A DNA stretch of 53,964 nt from Mailhella massiliensis (GTDB lineage: Bacteria > Desulfobacterota > Desulfovibrionia > Desulfovibrionales > Desulfovibrionaceae), in NCBI RefSeq assembly GCF_900155525.1, contig NZ_LT706937.1:41693-95656 (forward strand), in the 5' to 3' direction. The position numbers and the translations under genes are program-made. Each line of letters begins with the position of its first letter. The first letter of the stretch is position 1. The notes below the pieces were generated by a model that ran no database searches, was not told the DNA's origin, and worked only from the letters and a program-made list of their open reading frames with translations. Positions 25,973 through 38,044 of this stretch are shown in pieces.

Positions 25973-28402
25973 ATGTCTTTTCTGCCGCCGCTTCCCTCGT
26001 CTGCGCGCCTGCCCGGCATGACCGTTTTTACCGCAGGCTTCGCCCTCGTCTTCGCCGCCGCCGTCTACTTCTTTGCCTGGAACTGGTACGGGCTGCCGGA
26101 GGCCGCCAGGTTCCTCCTCACCGGAGGCGCTTCGGCCCTGTGCCTTGCGCTTTCCTTTCTTGCCGAGCGCAAAAACCGCAGGAGCGCAGCAGCCCTTGCC
26201 CTCCTGGGCTCGGCGCTGTCCACCGGCATCTTCTGGGTCACTTTCGGACAGATTTTCCAGAGCGGAGCCACGGCGTGGGAGCTGTGCCTCGTGTGGGCGG
26301 CCTGCGTTCTGCCGCTCTTTCTCCTGCGCGGAAACGCTTCCTTGTGGAATCTTCTGGTCACGCTGCTCTTCATCGCTTCCTGTGTGCGGCCTTTCCCTCT
26401 GCTTCCCACCTCCTTCCGGGAGCTCTCCCTTCTGCCGCCGCTCATCACCGCCGCAGGAAGCTGCGCTCTCGCTCTCTTCCCGCCTCTGCGCCGTCGCTCG
26501 CCCTGCGGACTGAATGCCTGGCTTGCCCTGCCGCTCACGCTGCTTGCGGCATCGGCAACGGCCCTGTGTGTTCAGCTCATCCTCTTTTATCCCGACATCA
26601 AGACCGGCCTGCCGGAAGCGGCGGCAGGCCCTGCGGCACTTGCGATCGTGCTTGCCGCCGCCCTGCGCTTCCGCCATGCCCCAGCCCTGTGCGAAGCGGC
26701 GCTCGCCCTCGTCGTGCTTTTGAACGCGCTCATTCTGCGAGGCTTCGACCATCTCTCCTCTGCCGCTCTGGCCTTCCTCTTTACCGCGGCCAACATCTTC
26801 TTCGCCTCTCTTCTGGCCCTCGCCCTGCCCCGCCTTCGGCAAAAAAACTCCCGCAGACCGCTTTCCCCCGGCCTGTTTTCCCTGGTCCCGTCCATCCTGG
26901 GCGGATTTTTTGCCGCAGTCTCCTTCATCGCGCTCATCACCCTTACCTTTCTGGACAATGCCGTTGCGCTGCACTCGGCAGGACTTGCGTGTATGATATG
27001 CGGCATCGTGCTCTGGCGCAGGCGCGGAACGCACGTTTTTCGTTCCGTTCTCTCCTCCGCACTCGTTTCGGGCGGTTCGCTGTGCTTCCACCTGTCGCTG
27101 TTCGACTATGCCTTTCCCGTCATCATGGCTTCGGTATGGGCGGCGTCCCTGTTCATCTATCTGCTGATGAACAGCCCCATACCGCGCTTCTTCGCCATGT
27201 TCTGGGCGCTCGTCACCAGTCTCGTCCTCCTGCCTCAGTCGGTGTCCGCAGGCGTTCCCCTGTACCTTCTTCTTGCTTTTCTTCTCTTCCTGCCCCTCGT
27301 TGCCGCGGCCTTCGGCCGTTTTCCCCGGGGAATGCTGCGTCCGGCGGCGCTTGCCTGCCTCAGCGTTCTTCCCGCCCTCCCTCTTTCCATGCCCTCTCCT
27401 GCTTTTGAAGAGACGACGGAAAGAATCCTCATCACCATTGCGGCGCTGAACCTTGCCTTTCTTCTTCTCAGGCAGCTTCTTCCGCCGTTCTCCGCCGCCC
27501 TGCCCCGGCCCGGAAAACTCGCGGCCGGCATCGCGGCGCTTCTGCCCGTCTGGTTCTTCAGTCCGCTGGAAAGTCTGTTCGCGCTGAACCTCATCTTTGC
27601 AGGCGTCACGAACGCCCCGAACCATGACTCGGCCGAAAACAAGGACGCTCCCGCCTTCGACAAGGTGCTCACAGGCATGGGCATCGTCATTCTTGCCGCA
27701 AGTCTCGTGCTCTTCTACTACGCCATCGACCACTACTTCCCGCTGGAAACCATGGCCATGGCGGCGCTGGAAACCGGAACGCATTTTCTGAGCATGACCA
27801 TGGCCGCAGGCATTCCAGGACTCTGCCTGCTCTTCCTGGGGATGCAGATGGAACGCCGTCCCCGGCCGGAGACGCCCGAAAAGCCGGAGTCCCCGCCGCT
27901 CCCGTCCCTTCTGCGGCACGGCCTGCCGTTTGCGCTCATCGCCTCTCTCATGACCGCCGTTGCCTGCACGGCCATAGTGGACAGGAAAAAGCTGCTGCAG
28001 ACAGGAGACGAAATTCTCCTTTCCTTCCGCCCCCGGGACCCGCGCGCCTTCATGATAGGCGACTACATGGACCTGACCTACGACATCGAAAGATATTCCC
28101 CGGTGGAAGGACCGCTCTGTATGCCCCTTGCCGTGGACGAGCTGGGTATTGCCCGCCCCATACCGGACGCCGTAAAGCAGGGCGACTGCACGGGAGTTCC
28201 CGCACCTGCCGTACTCGTGGATGCCCCCTCCCACGGCTTCACAAGGCTTCGTCTGCCGCACCGCTACTACTTCGAGCAGGGCCTTGCCCGGGTGTACGCC
28301 GACGCGGCCTTTGCCGTGCTGCGCTGCGACAGGAACAACAACTGCCTGCTCAAAGGCCTTGCCGACGCCGACAGACGGCCCCTTCTCCCGCCGCGGAAGT
28401 AG
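25973..28402 (+). CDS. Large membrane protein with GDYXXLXY C-terminal domain
   Basis: An 809-residue protein with around twenty predicted membrane helices in the first 650 residues, with features of DUF2157 and DUF4401 at the N-terminus and middle, and a C-terminal soluble domain containing GDYMDLTYDI, the GDYXXLXY signature. In other bacteria these domains are often encoded by adjacent genes; here they form one chain. Function unknown. GGAG lies six bases before the ATG. Probably monocistronic. Confidence 0.85.
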   Translation: MSFLPPLPSSARLPGMTVFTAGFALVFAAAVYFFAWNWYGLPEAARFLLTGGASALCLALSFLAERKNRRSAAALALLGSALSTGIFWVTFGQIFQSGATAWELCLVWAACVLPLFLLRGNASLWNLLVTLLFIASCVRPFPLLPTSFRELSLLPPLITAAGSCALALFPPLRRRSPCGLNAWLALPLTLLAASATALCVQLILFYPDIKTGLPEAAAGPAALAIVLAAALRFRHAPALCEAALALVVLLNALILRGFDHLSSAALAFLFTAANIFFASLLALALPRLRQKNSRRPLSPGLFSLVPSILGGFFAAVSFIALITLTFLDNAVALHSAGLACMICGIVLWRRRGTHVFRSVLSSALVSGGSLCFHLSLFDYAFPVIMASVWAASLFIYLLMNSPIPRFFAMFWALVTSLVLLPQSVSAGVPLYLLLAFLLFLPLVAAAFGRFPRGMLRPAALACLSVLPALPLSMPSPAFEETTERILITIAALNLAFLLLRQLLPPFSAALPRPGKLAAGIAALLPVWFFSPLESLFALNLIFAGVTNAPNHDSAENKDAPAFDKVLTGMGIVILAASLVLFYYAIDHYFPLETMAMAALETGTHFLSMTMAAGIPGLCLLFLGMQMERRPRPETPEKPESPPLPSLLRHGLPFALIASLMTAVACTAIVDRKKLLQTGDEILLSFRPRDPRAFMIGDYMDLTYDIERYSPVEGPLCMPLAVDELGIARPIPDAVKQGDCTGVPAPAVLVDAPSHGFTRLRLPHRYYFEQGLARVYADAAFAVLRCDRNNNCLLKGLADADRRPLLPPRK

Positions 28403-28466
28403 CCTTGCCCAGCAACGCCGTATGAATGGACTCGCAGGCCGTCCTTCTCCCCGCAGGATACGACAA

Positions 28467-28495
28467 CGCCCCGGAAGCGCACGCTCCCGGGGCGA
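28467..28495 (+). terminator. Hairpin between the GDYXXLXY gene and the CAT-like gene
   Basis: CGCCCCGG and CCGGGGCG are separated by a short loop that can itself pair (AGCG/GCT), with a T-rich stretch after it on the plus strand. It lies between converging genes and probably terminates both. Confidence 0.55.
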
Positions 28496-28538
28496 CTCTT
28501 TCTCAAAAGGCGGCGGTCCGCCGGAAAAAACTCTTCGT

Positions 28539-29204
28539 TCAGCTCAGATACCGTTCCGGGAAGGAAGCCATATCCTGCATGTCGTTGATGAGACGGCAGG
28601 TATGGAAGCCGTCGGCAACGGCATGATGCACGGAAACCGATACCGGAATGATGCATGTTCCCCCTCTTTCGGCGTACTTGCCGAACTTGACGAGAGGGGA
28701 AAGAAAGTCGCTTTCCGCATAGGTATCCTGCGCGAAATGGGTGAAGGTAAGCCACGGCACGCTGGATACGGGACAGATGTGGGGCGGCTGCCCGTCCTTC
28801 GCCTTGAGGCGGCCCGTTACATGGCGGTAGCGCTCCATGTCTTCCGCAACCGCGGCATAGAAGAGGGAAAAATCCTCGGAATACTCGCTCCAGACATCGG
28901 TGAAAGTCTCGTTTTCCGGGTGAAACAGGGTGTAGCAGGGCCACACTTCATCCCAGTATCCCAGTTCCTTCCTCTCATTGAAGGCCATGCGAAATTCCCT
29001 GTGCCTGTTCACCGCGCGCATGACGATGTACAGCATGACGGGGAAAAACTTCAGTCCCCTTTCCCTGCGGAAACGCTGAAGCGCGCCGATATCGAGGTCT
29101 GCTCCGATGTTGTAGCGGCACCTGAGCGTATGAAAATAGTAGTCGAAATAGCCGCTTCTTTCCCACGTTTCCCGACGGATGACATGAAATGCCACTTCCC
29201 GCAT
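28539..29204 (-). CDS. Chloramphenicol acetyltransferase-like protein (CatA type)
   Basis: A 221-residue protein of the CAT family. It contains SVHHAVADGFH, where His194 would be the catalytic base and Asp198 part of the HxxxD motif, and the length (about 220) is typical. Many family members act on chloramphenicol, but others have unknown substrates, so resistance cannot be claimed from sequence alone. The gene lies alone, downstream of azlCD on the same strand, with no flanking insertion sequences. Confidence 0.85.
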   Translation of the reverse strand: MREVAFHVIRRETWERSGYFDYYFHTLRCRYNIGADLDIGALQRFRRERGLKFFPVMLYIVMRAVNRHREFRMAFNERKELGYWDEVWPCYTLFHPENETFTDVWSEYSEDFSLFYAAVAEDMERYRHVTGRLKAKDGQPPHICPVSSVPWLTFTHFAQDTYAESDFLSPLVKFGKYAERGGTCIIPVSVSVHHAVADGFHTCRLINDMQDMASFPERYLS

Positions 29205-29256
29205 GGCGCCCCCCTCAGGCGCTCATCCAGGGGCATGGCCCTGTGCCGGCGCCTTT

Positions 29257-29562
29257 TCAGCAGATGAAAAGCTCGATGACGAACACCAGCACGCAGGCCG
29301 CCACGGCCACGCTGAACAGGCTCGCCCCGAACCAGGCAAGCACCACGGCCGCCGCGAGTCCCGCAAAACCGGAAATCTGACTGCCCGTCGCATCCAGTAT
29401 GGCAGGAAAGGTCATGACCGACAAGGTGACGTAGGGAATGTAGTAAAGGAAGGAACGCACGGTGACGTTGTGTATTTCCCGCCGTATGAGGGTAAGCGGC
29501 AGCACACGGATGAGGTAGGTCACCACGGCCATTACCGCGATATAAACGTACGCGTCACGCAT
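29257..29562 (-). CDS. azlD: AzlD, small subunit of branched-chain amino acid exporter
   Basis: A 101-residue protein with three to four membrane segments, starting MRDAYVYIAVMAVVTYLIRV, the AzlD form. With AzlC it forms an exporter (LIV-E type) for branched-chain amino acids or analogues. The start at 29562 overlaps the azlC end by eight bases and has GGAGG upstream; the longer frame (29646) lies inside azlC. Confidence 0.93.
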   Translation of the reverse strand: MRDAYVYIAVMAVVTYLIRVLPLTLIRREIHNVTVRSFLYYIPYVTLSVMTFPAILDATGSQISGFAGLAAAVVLAWFGASLFSVAVAACVLVFVIELFIC

Positions 29563-30304
29563 GTTCGCTCCCTCCTTCCTCTTTCCTTTCTCCACCGGCA
29601 AAGCCCTTGTCCACGGGGAAGAGCACGGCGGCCACACCGGAAACAAGCACCGTGAGAATGATGATCTTCATGCCGCCGGAAATCCCGTCGAACAGAGGTA
29701 CCCGGGCGAATATCCAGCTCAGGACCATGGAAACGACGATCAGCGCTGCCAGCAGGCGGTCCTTGCGGGCCGGGGGCACGATGATGGCAATGAACATGCC
29801 GTACAGCGCCACGCTGAGCGCCACTACGATGCGGGCGGGCAGCACGTTGCCGAGCACCACGCCGAGAAAGGTGCCGAGGGCCCAGGCCGGAGAGGCGATG
29901 CAGATGGCCCCGTAGGCATAGAACGGGTCGAGCCTGCCGGGCACGTTCACGGAAATGCCGAAGATTTCGTCCGTCACGCCGTAGCCCACCAGAAGGCGGT
30001 GATACATGGGCGTATCCGGCGCCATCTTCTGCGAAAGCGAACACGACATGAGCATGTAACGCAGGTTGATGACAAGCTGGGAAAGAGCCATCTCCCAGTA
30101 CGAGGCTCCGGCTGCCATGATGCCGAGGGCGGCGAACTCGCCGGCCGAGGTAAGATTGGTGAAGCTCATCACCGTGGCGTGCAGCGCGGAAAGACCGATG
30201 TTGCGGCAGGCTATGCCCAGTGTGAAGGATACGGCGAAGTAGCCCAGCGCAATGGGTATGCCGTCGCGCATTCCGTCCAGAAAGTTCTTTTTGTGATCTG
30301 CCAT
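29555..30304 (-). CDS. azlC: AzlC, large subunit of branched-chain amino acid exporter
   Basis: A 249-residue inner-membrane protein with six to eight segments and family motifs DGMRDGIPIALGYFAVSFTLG, SFTNLTSAGEFA and GVTDEIFGIS. Pairs with AzlD. First gene of the pair; a terminator-like hairpin (30377-30422) separates it from uvrB. Confidence 0.95.
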   Translation of the reverse strand: MADHKKNFLDGMRDGIPIALGYFAVSFTLGIACRNIGLSALHATVMSFTNLTSAGEFAALGIMAAGASYWEMALSQLVINLRYMLMSCSLSQKMAPDTPMYHRLLVGYGVTDEIFGISVNVPGRLDPFYAYGAICIASPAWALGTFLGVVLGNVLPARIVVALSVALYGMFIAIIVPPARKDRLLAALIVVSMVLSWIFARVPLFDGISGGMKIIILTVLVSGVAAVLFPVDKGFAGGERKEEGGSEHA

Positions 30305-30376
30305 GGAATGATATGCTCCGCACCTTTTCCGGTGCTCTTTTTACCGCGCAGGCTCAGCCTGCGCGCCTTCTGCGCA

Positions 30377-30422
30377 GAAAACCGCACCGCCGTCACTGAA
30401 GACGGCGCGCCGGGGCGGTTTT
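30377..30422 (-). terminator. Terminator of uvrB
   Basis: Nested inverted repeats, AAAACCGC/GCGGTTTT outside and GCCGTC/GACGGC inside, followed by TTTT on the minus strand. Confidence 0.7.
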
Positions 30423-30509
30423 ACCGCATATTTCCTAGGGAAGGGTTCCGTCTTTTCCGCGTGCCGCCCGGGCACACGGCAAAGGCAGGCCTTCCGTCAT
30501 GCAGAAAAG

Positions 30510-32588
<2,079 letters not shown>

Positions 32589-33062
32589 GATGCGGCTCGC
32601 TGTAAGGGAAAAAGCGGAAGGACTCCCTTCGGGGCCGCTTCCGCGCAAGGCGCATTGTGCCTGAACAGGGGATTTTTTCAAGAGGAAGATTCCTCCTCCG
32701 CAGGGGCCGCACAGCCCTCCTTTTCCGTCAGCGAAAGGTTGCCGAAGTCCTCCGGGCAGACCGAAAAACGAAAGCGCACTTTTTACGGCCGAAGCGGCGC
32801 GCTCTCTCAGAGCGCCGGGCCTGCACGGGGGCTGAGGCCTCTCCGTCCCTCCGCCGACAGGCGGGAGAATCCCTGTCTCTCAGGTCATGGCCGCGCACAG
32901 CTCATTTCCAAACCCGTGCCCGCGTCTCCCCGGGGTGCCTTTCCCTTTCCGCATTCTTCCCCAAAGGGCAGCGGCGGCCCCCGCATCCCGGCAGGTTTCC
33001 GTCCTCACCCTGCGCGGAGGCACGTTCCCCCGGTCTGAAAAGACAGGAGCGCTTCCGTGCCG
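32589..33062. other. Intergenic region between uvrB and the flavodoxin gene
   Basis: About 470 bases holding no convincing gene. It contains GCTCT/AGAGC inverted repeat (32797-32815 region) and the possible extended uvrB start. No strong terminator for the flavodoxin gene was identified. Confidence 0.35.
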
Positions 33063-33611
33063 TCATGCCTTTCCGTCCCGCAGGCCCCGCGGAAAAGAAG
33101 AAAGACTGTTTTCTCCGCCCGACAACGGCTTCCGTGTCGGAAAGCATGTCTCACGCACGCATTGTTCCGCACGCCGGAAATCCTGCATGTCCGGGTGCAG
33201 GGCGGCCCGCCGTATGCGGGCCATGCGTTCGGGCGTACGCGGATGGGCGCTTTTTTCCAGCTGCCTCTCATCCAGCCTGCCCTGACAGAAAAAATACCCG
33301 AGCACGCGGCAACGCCCCTTTTCCAGAAGCTTGCGGGTACGCTCCGCACAGCGGGCGGCGTGGAGGGAATCCGGTTCCGCCACCATGGTGCCGAAAAAAA
33401 ACACGTTCCTGCCCGGCAGCCTGTTCATGAACGCCGCCATGGCCGCATCAGGACCTCCCCGCCAGGTCCAGAATCCGAGAATATAGGTGTCGTACCCGGA
33501 AAGAGGCGCTTCTTCCACGGAAAAAAGCGGCAGACGCAGACTTTCGGCCAGATGCTCGCCCACAAGACGGGTGTTTCCCGTGCGGGAGGAATACACGATA
33601 CAGGCGCGCAT
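33063..33611 (-). CDS. Flavodoxin family protein
   Basis: A 182-residue protein opening with IVYSSRTGNTRLVGEHLAE, the FMN-phosphate-binding loop of flavodoxin-like proteins, then LGFWTWRGGPDAAM and FFFGTMVAEPDS. The C-terminal HPDMQDFRRA region resembles the small flavodoxin-like proteins of gut bacteria, so an electron-transfer role is likely. The ATG overlaps the Crp/Fnr stop (ATGATG), so it is translationally coupled; the precise start (33611 or 33614) is uncertain. Confidence 0.8.
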   Translation of the reverse strand: MRACIVYSSRTGNTRLVGEHLAESLRLPLFSVEEAPLSGYDTYILGFWTWRGGPDAAMAAFMNRLPGRNVFFFGTMVAEPDSLHAARCAERTRKLLEKGRCRVLGYFFCQGRLDERQLEKSAHPRTPERMARIRRAALHPDMQDFRRAEQCVRETCFPTRKPLSGGENSLSSFPRGLRDGKA

Positions 33612-34303
33612 CATTCCTCCATCAGACAACGACGCAGCGCCTCTTCATCGGTCAGCACTATGGTTCTGCGTTCCAGCCGTATCATTCCCTCCTGCGCAAA
33701 ACGGCTGAGCTGCCTGCTCAGACTCTCGCGCGAAAGGCCGAGAAGTCCGGCCAGCACCTCCCGCGTGACGACATCTTCCAGAACCGTACTCCTTTCCACG
33801 CGCGCCTTATGCAGCAGCCATCCCGCCACCCGGCGGCGAACCGAAATTTTTCCCTGCGATACCGCAATCTTGTTGATGAACATGCGCTGACGCACGGCAA
33901 GAGCCCGCATCACGCGCTGGGCAAGCCCCATGTTTTCCGCAAGAATCGTACGAAGAACCCTGTTTTCCATACTGAGCACCGCGCACGGTGAAAGCGCGCG
34001 TGCGGAAAGAAAGGCGACCCCGCCGCCGAACACGCCGTACAGATCGAGAAAATGCTCCGGCCGCACGACGTGCAGAACGGTATTTTTTCCCGACATGGAG
34101 CCTTTCAAAAGTTCCACATGCCCGGAAAGCAACCAGCAGGTCACCGTCGCACCGCCGCCCTCAACGTATATCCATTCCCCTTTTGCATAGGAGGAAAGCC
34201 GCGTCGCGGAGGCGAGTCTTTCCACCTCCTGCGCGTTCAGCTCGGGAAAACACGCTCCCAGTCTCTCCCGCATGTCTCGGGCCTCTGCGCCGCATTCCAC
34301 CAT
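33611..34303 (-). CDS. Crp/Fnr family transcriptional regulator
   Basis: A 230-residue protein with an N-terminal cyclic-nucleotide-binding-like barrel (about 20-130) and a C-terminal Crp helix-turn-helix (TREVLAGLLGLSRESLSRQLSRF). No cysteine cluster for an Fe-S centre is obvious in the N-terminal part, so it is not a classical Fnr. The start at 34303 has GGAGAG at good spacing; the upstream frame of 66 codons was rejected. It is coupled to the flavodoxin gene, which it probably controls together with itself. Confidence 0.88.
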   Translation of the reverse strand: MVECGAEARDMRERLGACFPELNAQEVERLASATRLSSYAKGEWIYVEGGGATVTCWLLSGHVELLKGSMSGKNTVLHVVRPEHFLDLYGVFGGGVAFLSARALSPCAVLSMENRVLRTILAENMGLAQRVMRALAVRQRMFINKIAVSQGKISVRRRVAGWLLHKARVERSTVLEDVVTREVLAGLLGLSRESLSRQLSRFAQEGMIRLERRTIVLTDEEALRRCLMEE

Positions 34304-34551
34304 GGTCTCTCCTGCAACAACAAACGGAAAAACGCCCGGCCGTCCCTTTCCCGCCCCTGCCGGAACATGCGAAGGGCGGCCCCGGTGCACGGACCGAGGC
34401 AAAACCATGCCCGGCGTTTCCTCGGCATCCTTATGCTGCGGGGCCGCCCGGCTTCTGCCATGGTAAGGATTTTCCCGGACAAAAAACATGACCGTGGTCA
34501 CATTTTCTGCGGAGAAACCATCCGCTGTTTCCCGGAACAGTTAAACACCAA
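34304..34551. other. Intergenic region between the Crp gene and rpsT terminator
   Basis: Presumably the Crp-gene promoter region. No clear -35/-10 pair or gene found. Confidence 0.3.
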
Positions 34552-34579
34552 AAGGGAGGAAGCTTGCGCTTTCTCCCTT
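34552..34579 (-). terminator. Terminator of rpsT
   Basis: AAGGGAG.AAGC pairs with its complement around a GCAA-type loop, and the minus strand continues with TTTT. It lies 25 bases beyond rpsT. Confidence 0.75.
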
Positions 34580-34604
34580 CCGATGTTTCCTGAGAAACGA
34601 AAAA

Positions 34605-34871
34605 TTAGGCGTCCAGAGCGTTGACGGCCTTGGTCAGGCGGGAAACCTTGCGGGCAGCGTTCTTCCAGTGGATCACGCCCTTGCCGGCGATCTTGGACAC
34701 GGTGGAAGTAGCGGTCTTCAGGGCTTCTTCAGCGGCGACCTTGTCGTTCTTCTGAATAGCGGCGCGCACGGCCTTCACCACGTTCTTGATGCGGGTACGG
34801 GCGGCGCGGTTGCGGGCATTGCGCTTGACACTCTGCTTTTGGCGCTTGATGGCGGAAGCATGATTAGCCAC
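34605..34871 (-). CDS. rpsT: 30S ribosomal protein S20
   Basis: An 88-residue basic protein with the S20 pattern [20 protein letters not shown] and [22 protein letters not shown]. The start is GTG at 34871, with GGAGGA six bases upstream; the longer frame from 34994 adds sequence unlike S20. A GTG start on S20 may limit its translation. It lies downstream of glyS on the same strand, with its own terminator. Confidence 0.95.
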   Translation of the reverse strand: MANHASAIKRQKQSVKRNARNRAARTRIKNVVKAVRAAIQKNDKVAAEEALKTATSTVSKIAGKGVIHWKNAARKVSRLTKAVNALDA

Positions 34872-35071
34872 GGGAATCCTCCAGAATGATGGCCCCTTGT
34901 CGGGGTGTGATGCGATACATTGTCGGGCGGCACAAAGGAGACGCCCGTTATTGCCGGAACGGTTATTCTTATGCGCCTTAGCGCATTCTGTCAAGAGGAG
35001 CTCGCGCTCCTCCCTGAAACGGATTTCTCATGCCGCCCCTCTCCGGGGAGAAAGGCGGCGTTTCAGACATG

Positions 35072-37168
35072 CTACATCTGCAGTGCCGAGAAGTCGGCGA
35101 GCCTGCCCATGCGGGAAAGCAGCACCTGAAGCAGACCCAGACGGTTGGCGCGGACCTTTTCCTCTTCCGCCATGACCATGACGCCGTTGAAGAAGGCGTC
35201 CACCGTAGGACGCACGCCGTCCATGAGCGCCAGAAGCTCATCGAAACGGTCTTCGGCCCAAAGGGCGTCAAAGCGGGCGGTCATGGCATCGAGCGCGTCG
35301 GCAAGGGCCTTTTCCGGCTCTTCCGCAAGAAGCTCACGGCTGAAGGAGCAGGGAGCGCCCGCACCCTGCTTGCGCAGGATGTTGGCCACACGCTTGAAGG
35401 TCTGCGCATTGTCGGCAAAGCCGGGCTTTCCGCTTTCCGCCACAAGCGCGGCAAGGCGACGGGAAGCGGCCCACACGTCGTCGCAGCCCGCGTTCATCAC
35501 CGCTTCCACCAGAAGCGTGTCGTTGCCCTGGGTAAGGAAGAGGTTCTTCACGCGACCGGCGAAGAACTCGTTGAGCTTCGCAAGGGCTTCAGCCTTTTCC
35601 AGCTTCCAGCGGATGCCTTCGGCATACAGGGACTGAGCCTTGGCGAAAAGTTCCGCCGCAGGAACGCGATAGCCCTTTTCCATGAGGATGCGGGCAATGC
35701 CGAGAGCGCAGCGGCGCAGGGCAAAGGGGTCGGCCGCGCCCGTGGGAATGTTCCCCAGACCGAAGCAGCCCACCAGCGTATCCGCCTTGTCGGCCATGGA
35801 AAGCAGCGCGCCGAGGTCGGTGGCGGGGACGGGGGTATCCGGGCCGGCGGGCAGATACTGTTCGGCTATGGCGTCGGCGGCGGTGCCGTCAAGGCCCATC
35901 TTATGGCCGTAAATGCCGCCCATGATGCCCTGAAGGGTATCGAATTCGCCCACCATCTGGGAAACAAGGTCGGCCTTGGCGCAGCGGCCTGCCACGGCGG
36001 CGGATTCGGGATTCACGGAACATGCCCGGGTCACGCCGGGGTGCGCGGCCAGCCAGCGGCACAGTTCGGAAAGGCGGCGGCACTTGTCGCCCATGGAACC
36101 CAGCGGCCCGAGGAAGATGACGTGGTCGAGCTTTTCCTTCCAGATGTCGAAGGAAGCCTTCATGTCGGTGTTCCAATAGAAACGGGCGTCCTCAAGGCGG
36201 GCGCGCAGCACGCGTTCCCAGCCCTTCTTCACGAGTTCAGGCTCAAGGGAATCCACGTTGGACACGGTAAGGAAGTGCGGCAGCAGCGTACCGTCCGCGC
36301 CTTCCACGCCGAAGCTCTTCTGATGCGTCTCCATGCTGGTAAGCAGCACGATGGAGGGCAGCTCCAGGAAGGAAGGATCGAAATCCCCCAGAATGGGCAC
36401 GGGGTGTTCGCTCAGGCCCTGTACTTCGTCCAGCAGGCCGTCCTTCCACAGGATGCGGCCGTTCACGGAAGCGGCAAGCGCATTGCCGCCGTCCACAATG
36501 GTCTTGCGGCGTGCTGCGCCGGAAACGACCACGCCGCACTTTTCGGCAAGAACCGCGTCGAAGTCGTCGGCACAGGCCACTTCAAAGGGGCCCTTGCCGT
36601 GCACGCGGTGACCGGTGGTCATACGGCCGGAGTCCACATCCGCCACGCGGAAGGACACCACGTCCGCATCCATGAGAGCCACCACCCAGCGAAGCGGACG
36701 GGCGAAGAGGAAATGGCTCTCGCCCCAGTGCATACGCTTGGGGAAGGGAAGGGAAGCAATGATGGAAGGCGCGGCTTCGGCAATGATGGAGGCGGCGGAA
36801 ACACCGCCCACGGTCTTGCGTGCGGCCACATATACGCCCTTGGGCGTTTCCTGACGGAAAAGATCGGCCACGTCCACGCCCTGGCCGCGGGCAAAGCCCA
36901 TGGCTGCCTTGGTGGGGTTGCCTTCCGCATCATAGGCGGCCTTCAGCGAAGGACCGAGGGCCACTTCCTCGCGCACGGGGGTGGAGGAAAGCAGACCGCG
37001 AGCGTGCAGCACCGCACGGCGGGGCGTGGTGTCCACGGTGAGTTCGTCGAAGCTCAGGCCGTGCTCCGCGAAAAGAGCGGCGAAGCGGTCGTGCAGATCG
37101 CGCTCAAGGGAGGCGAGAAAACGTGCGGGCAGTTCTTCCACACCGATTTCAAGAACAAAATGACTCAT
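35072..37168 (-). CDS. glyS: Glycyl-tRNA synthetase beta subunit
   Basis: The beta chain of the alpha2-beta2 bacterial glycyl-tRNA synthetase. It is 698 residues, begins MSHFVLEIGVEELPARF and carries RPLRWVVALMD and the C-terminal anticodon-binding and DALRP-like region. Three bases downstream of glyQ, so the two chains are made together. Confidence 0.96.
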   Translation of the reverse strand: MSHFVLEIGVEELPARFLASLERDLHDRFAALFAEHGLSFDELTVDTTPRRAVLHARGLLSSTPVREEVALGPSLKAAYDAEGNPTKAAMGFARGQGVDVADLFRQETPKGVYVAARKTVGGVSAASIIAEAAPSIIASLPFPKRMHWGESHFLFARPLRWVVALMDADVVSFRVADVDSGRMTTGHRVHGKGPFEVACADDFDAVLAEKCGVVVSGAARRKTIVDGGNALAASVNGRILWKDGLLDEVQGLSEHPVPILGDFDPSFLELPSIVLLTSMETHQKSFGVEGADGTLLPHFLTVSNVDSLEPELVKKGWERVLRARLEDARFYWNTDMKASFDIWKEKLDHVIFLGPLGSMGDKCRRLSELCRWLAAHPGVTRACSVNPESAAVAGRCAKADLVSQMVGEFDTLQGIMGGIYGHKMGLDGTAADAIAEQYLPAGPDTPVPATDLGALLSMADKADTLVGCFGLGNIPTGAADPFALRRCALGIARILMEKGYRVPAAELFAKAQSLYAEGIRWKLEKAEALAKLNEFFAGRVKNLFLTQGNDTLLVEAVMNAGCDDVWAASRRLAALVAESGKPGFADNAQTFKRVANILRKQGAGAPCSFSRELLAEEPEKALADALDAMTARFDALWAEDRFDELLALMDGVRPTVDAFFNGVMVMAEEEKVRANRLGLLQVLLSRMGRLADFSALQM

Positions 37169-37171
37169 GGT

Positions 37172-38044
37172 TTACCCCTTCTTCAGCATGGGATAACCCA
37201 TGGCTTCGCGCTGGGCGGCATAAAGATGGGCCACGCCGGAAGCAAGCGTACGCACGCGGGCGATGTAGCCGGCGCGTTCCGTGATGGAAATGGCTCCGCG
37301 GGCATCCAGCAGGTTGAACGTATGGGAGCACTTCAGGCAGTAGTCATAGGCAGGCAGAGGGAGCCTGGCGTCGATGAGGCGCAGGCATTCCTTCTCGTAG
37401 TCGTTGAAGTGCTGGAGCAGCATGGCGGCGTCGCTCTGATCGAAGTTGTAGCAGGACTGCTCATATTCGTTCTGATGGTACACGTCGCCGTAGGTGATGG
37501 AATCGTTCCACTTGATGTCGTACACCGATTCCACGCCCTGAAGATACATGGTCAGGCGTTCCAGGCCGTAGGTGAGTTCCACGCTGGCCGGGGAAAGGTC
37601 GATACCGCCCACCTGCTGGAAGTAGGTGAACTGCGAGACTTCCATGCCGTTGAGCCACACTTCCCAGCCGAGACCCCACGCGCCGAGGGTGGGAGATTCC
37701 CAGTCGTCTTCCACGAAGCGTATGTCGTGCCTGGCCGGGTCGATGCCGAGAGCCTTCAGGCTGTCGAGGTAAAGCTGCTGCGGATCGGCCGGAGCAGGCT
37801 TCATGATGACCTGGAACTGAAAATAGTGCTGGAGGCGGTTGGGGTTGTCGCCGTAACGGCCGTCGGTGGGGCGGCGCGAGGGTTCCACATAGGCGGCCTT
37901 CCAGGGCTCGGGGCCGATAACGCGCAGGAAGGTGGAGGGGTTGAAGGTGCCCGCCCCGCATTCCAGGTCCACAGGCTGCACCACGGCGCAGCCCTGTTTG
38001 GCCCAGTACGCCTGCAATGTCAGAATAACATCCTGAAAATTCAT
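37172..38044 (-). CDS. glyQ: Glycyl-tRNA synthetase alpha subunit
   Basis: The catalytic chain of glycyl-tRNA synthetase, 290 residues. It begins [19 protein letters not shown] and holds the class II motifs ([36 protein letters not shown]). Normal length. Upstream of glyS in one operon. Confidence 0.97.
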   Translation of the reverse strand: MNFQDVILTLQAYWAKQGCAVVQPVDLECGAGTFNPSTFLRVIGPEPWKAAYVEPSRRPTDGRYGDNPNRLQHYFQFQVIMKPAPADPQQLYLDSLKALGIDPARHDIRFVEDDWESPTLGAWGLGWEVWLNGMEVSQFTYFQQVGGIDLSPASVELTYGLERLTMYLQGVESVYDIKWNDSITYGDVYHQNEYEQSCYNFDQSDAAMLLQHFNDYEKECLRLIDARLPLPAYDYCLKCSHTFNLLDARGAISITERAGYIARVRTLASGVAHLYAAQREAMGYPMLKKG

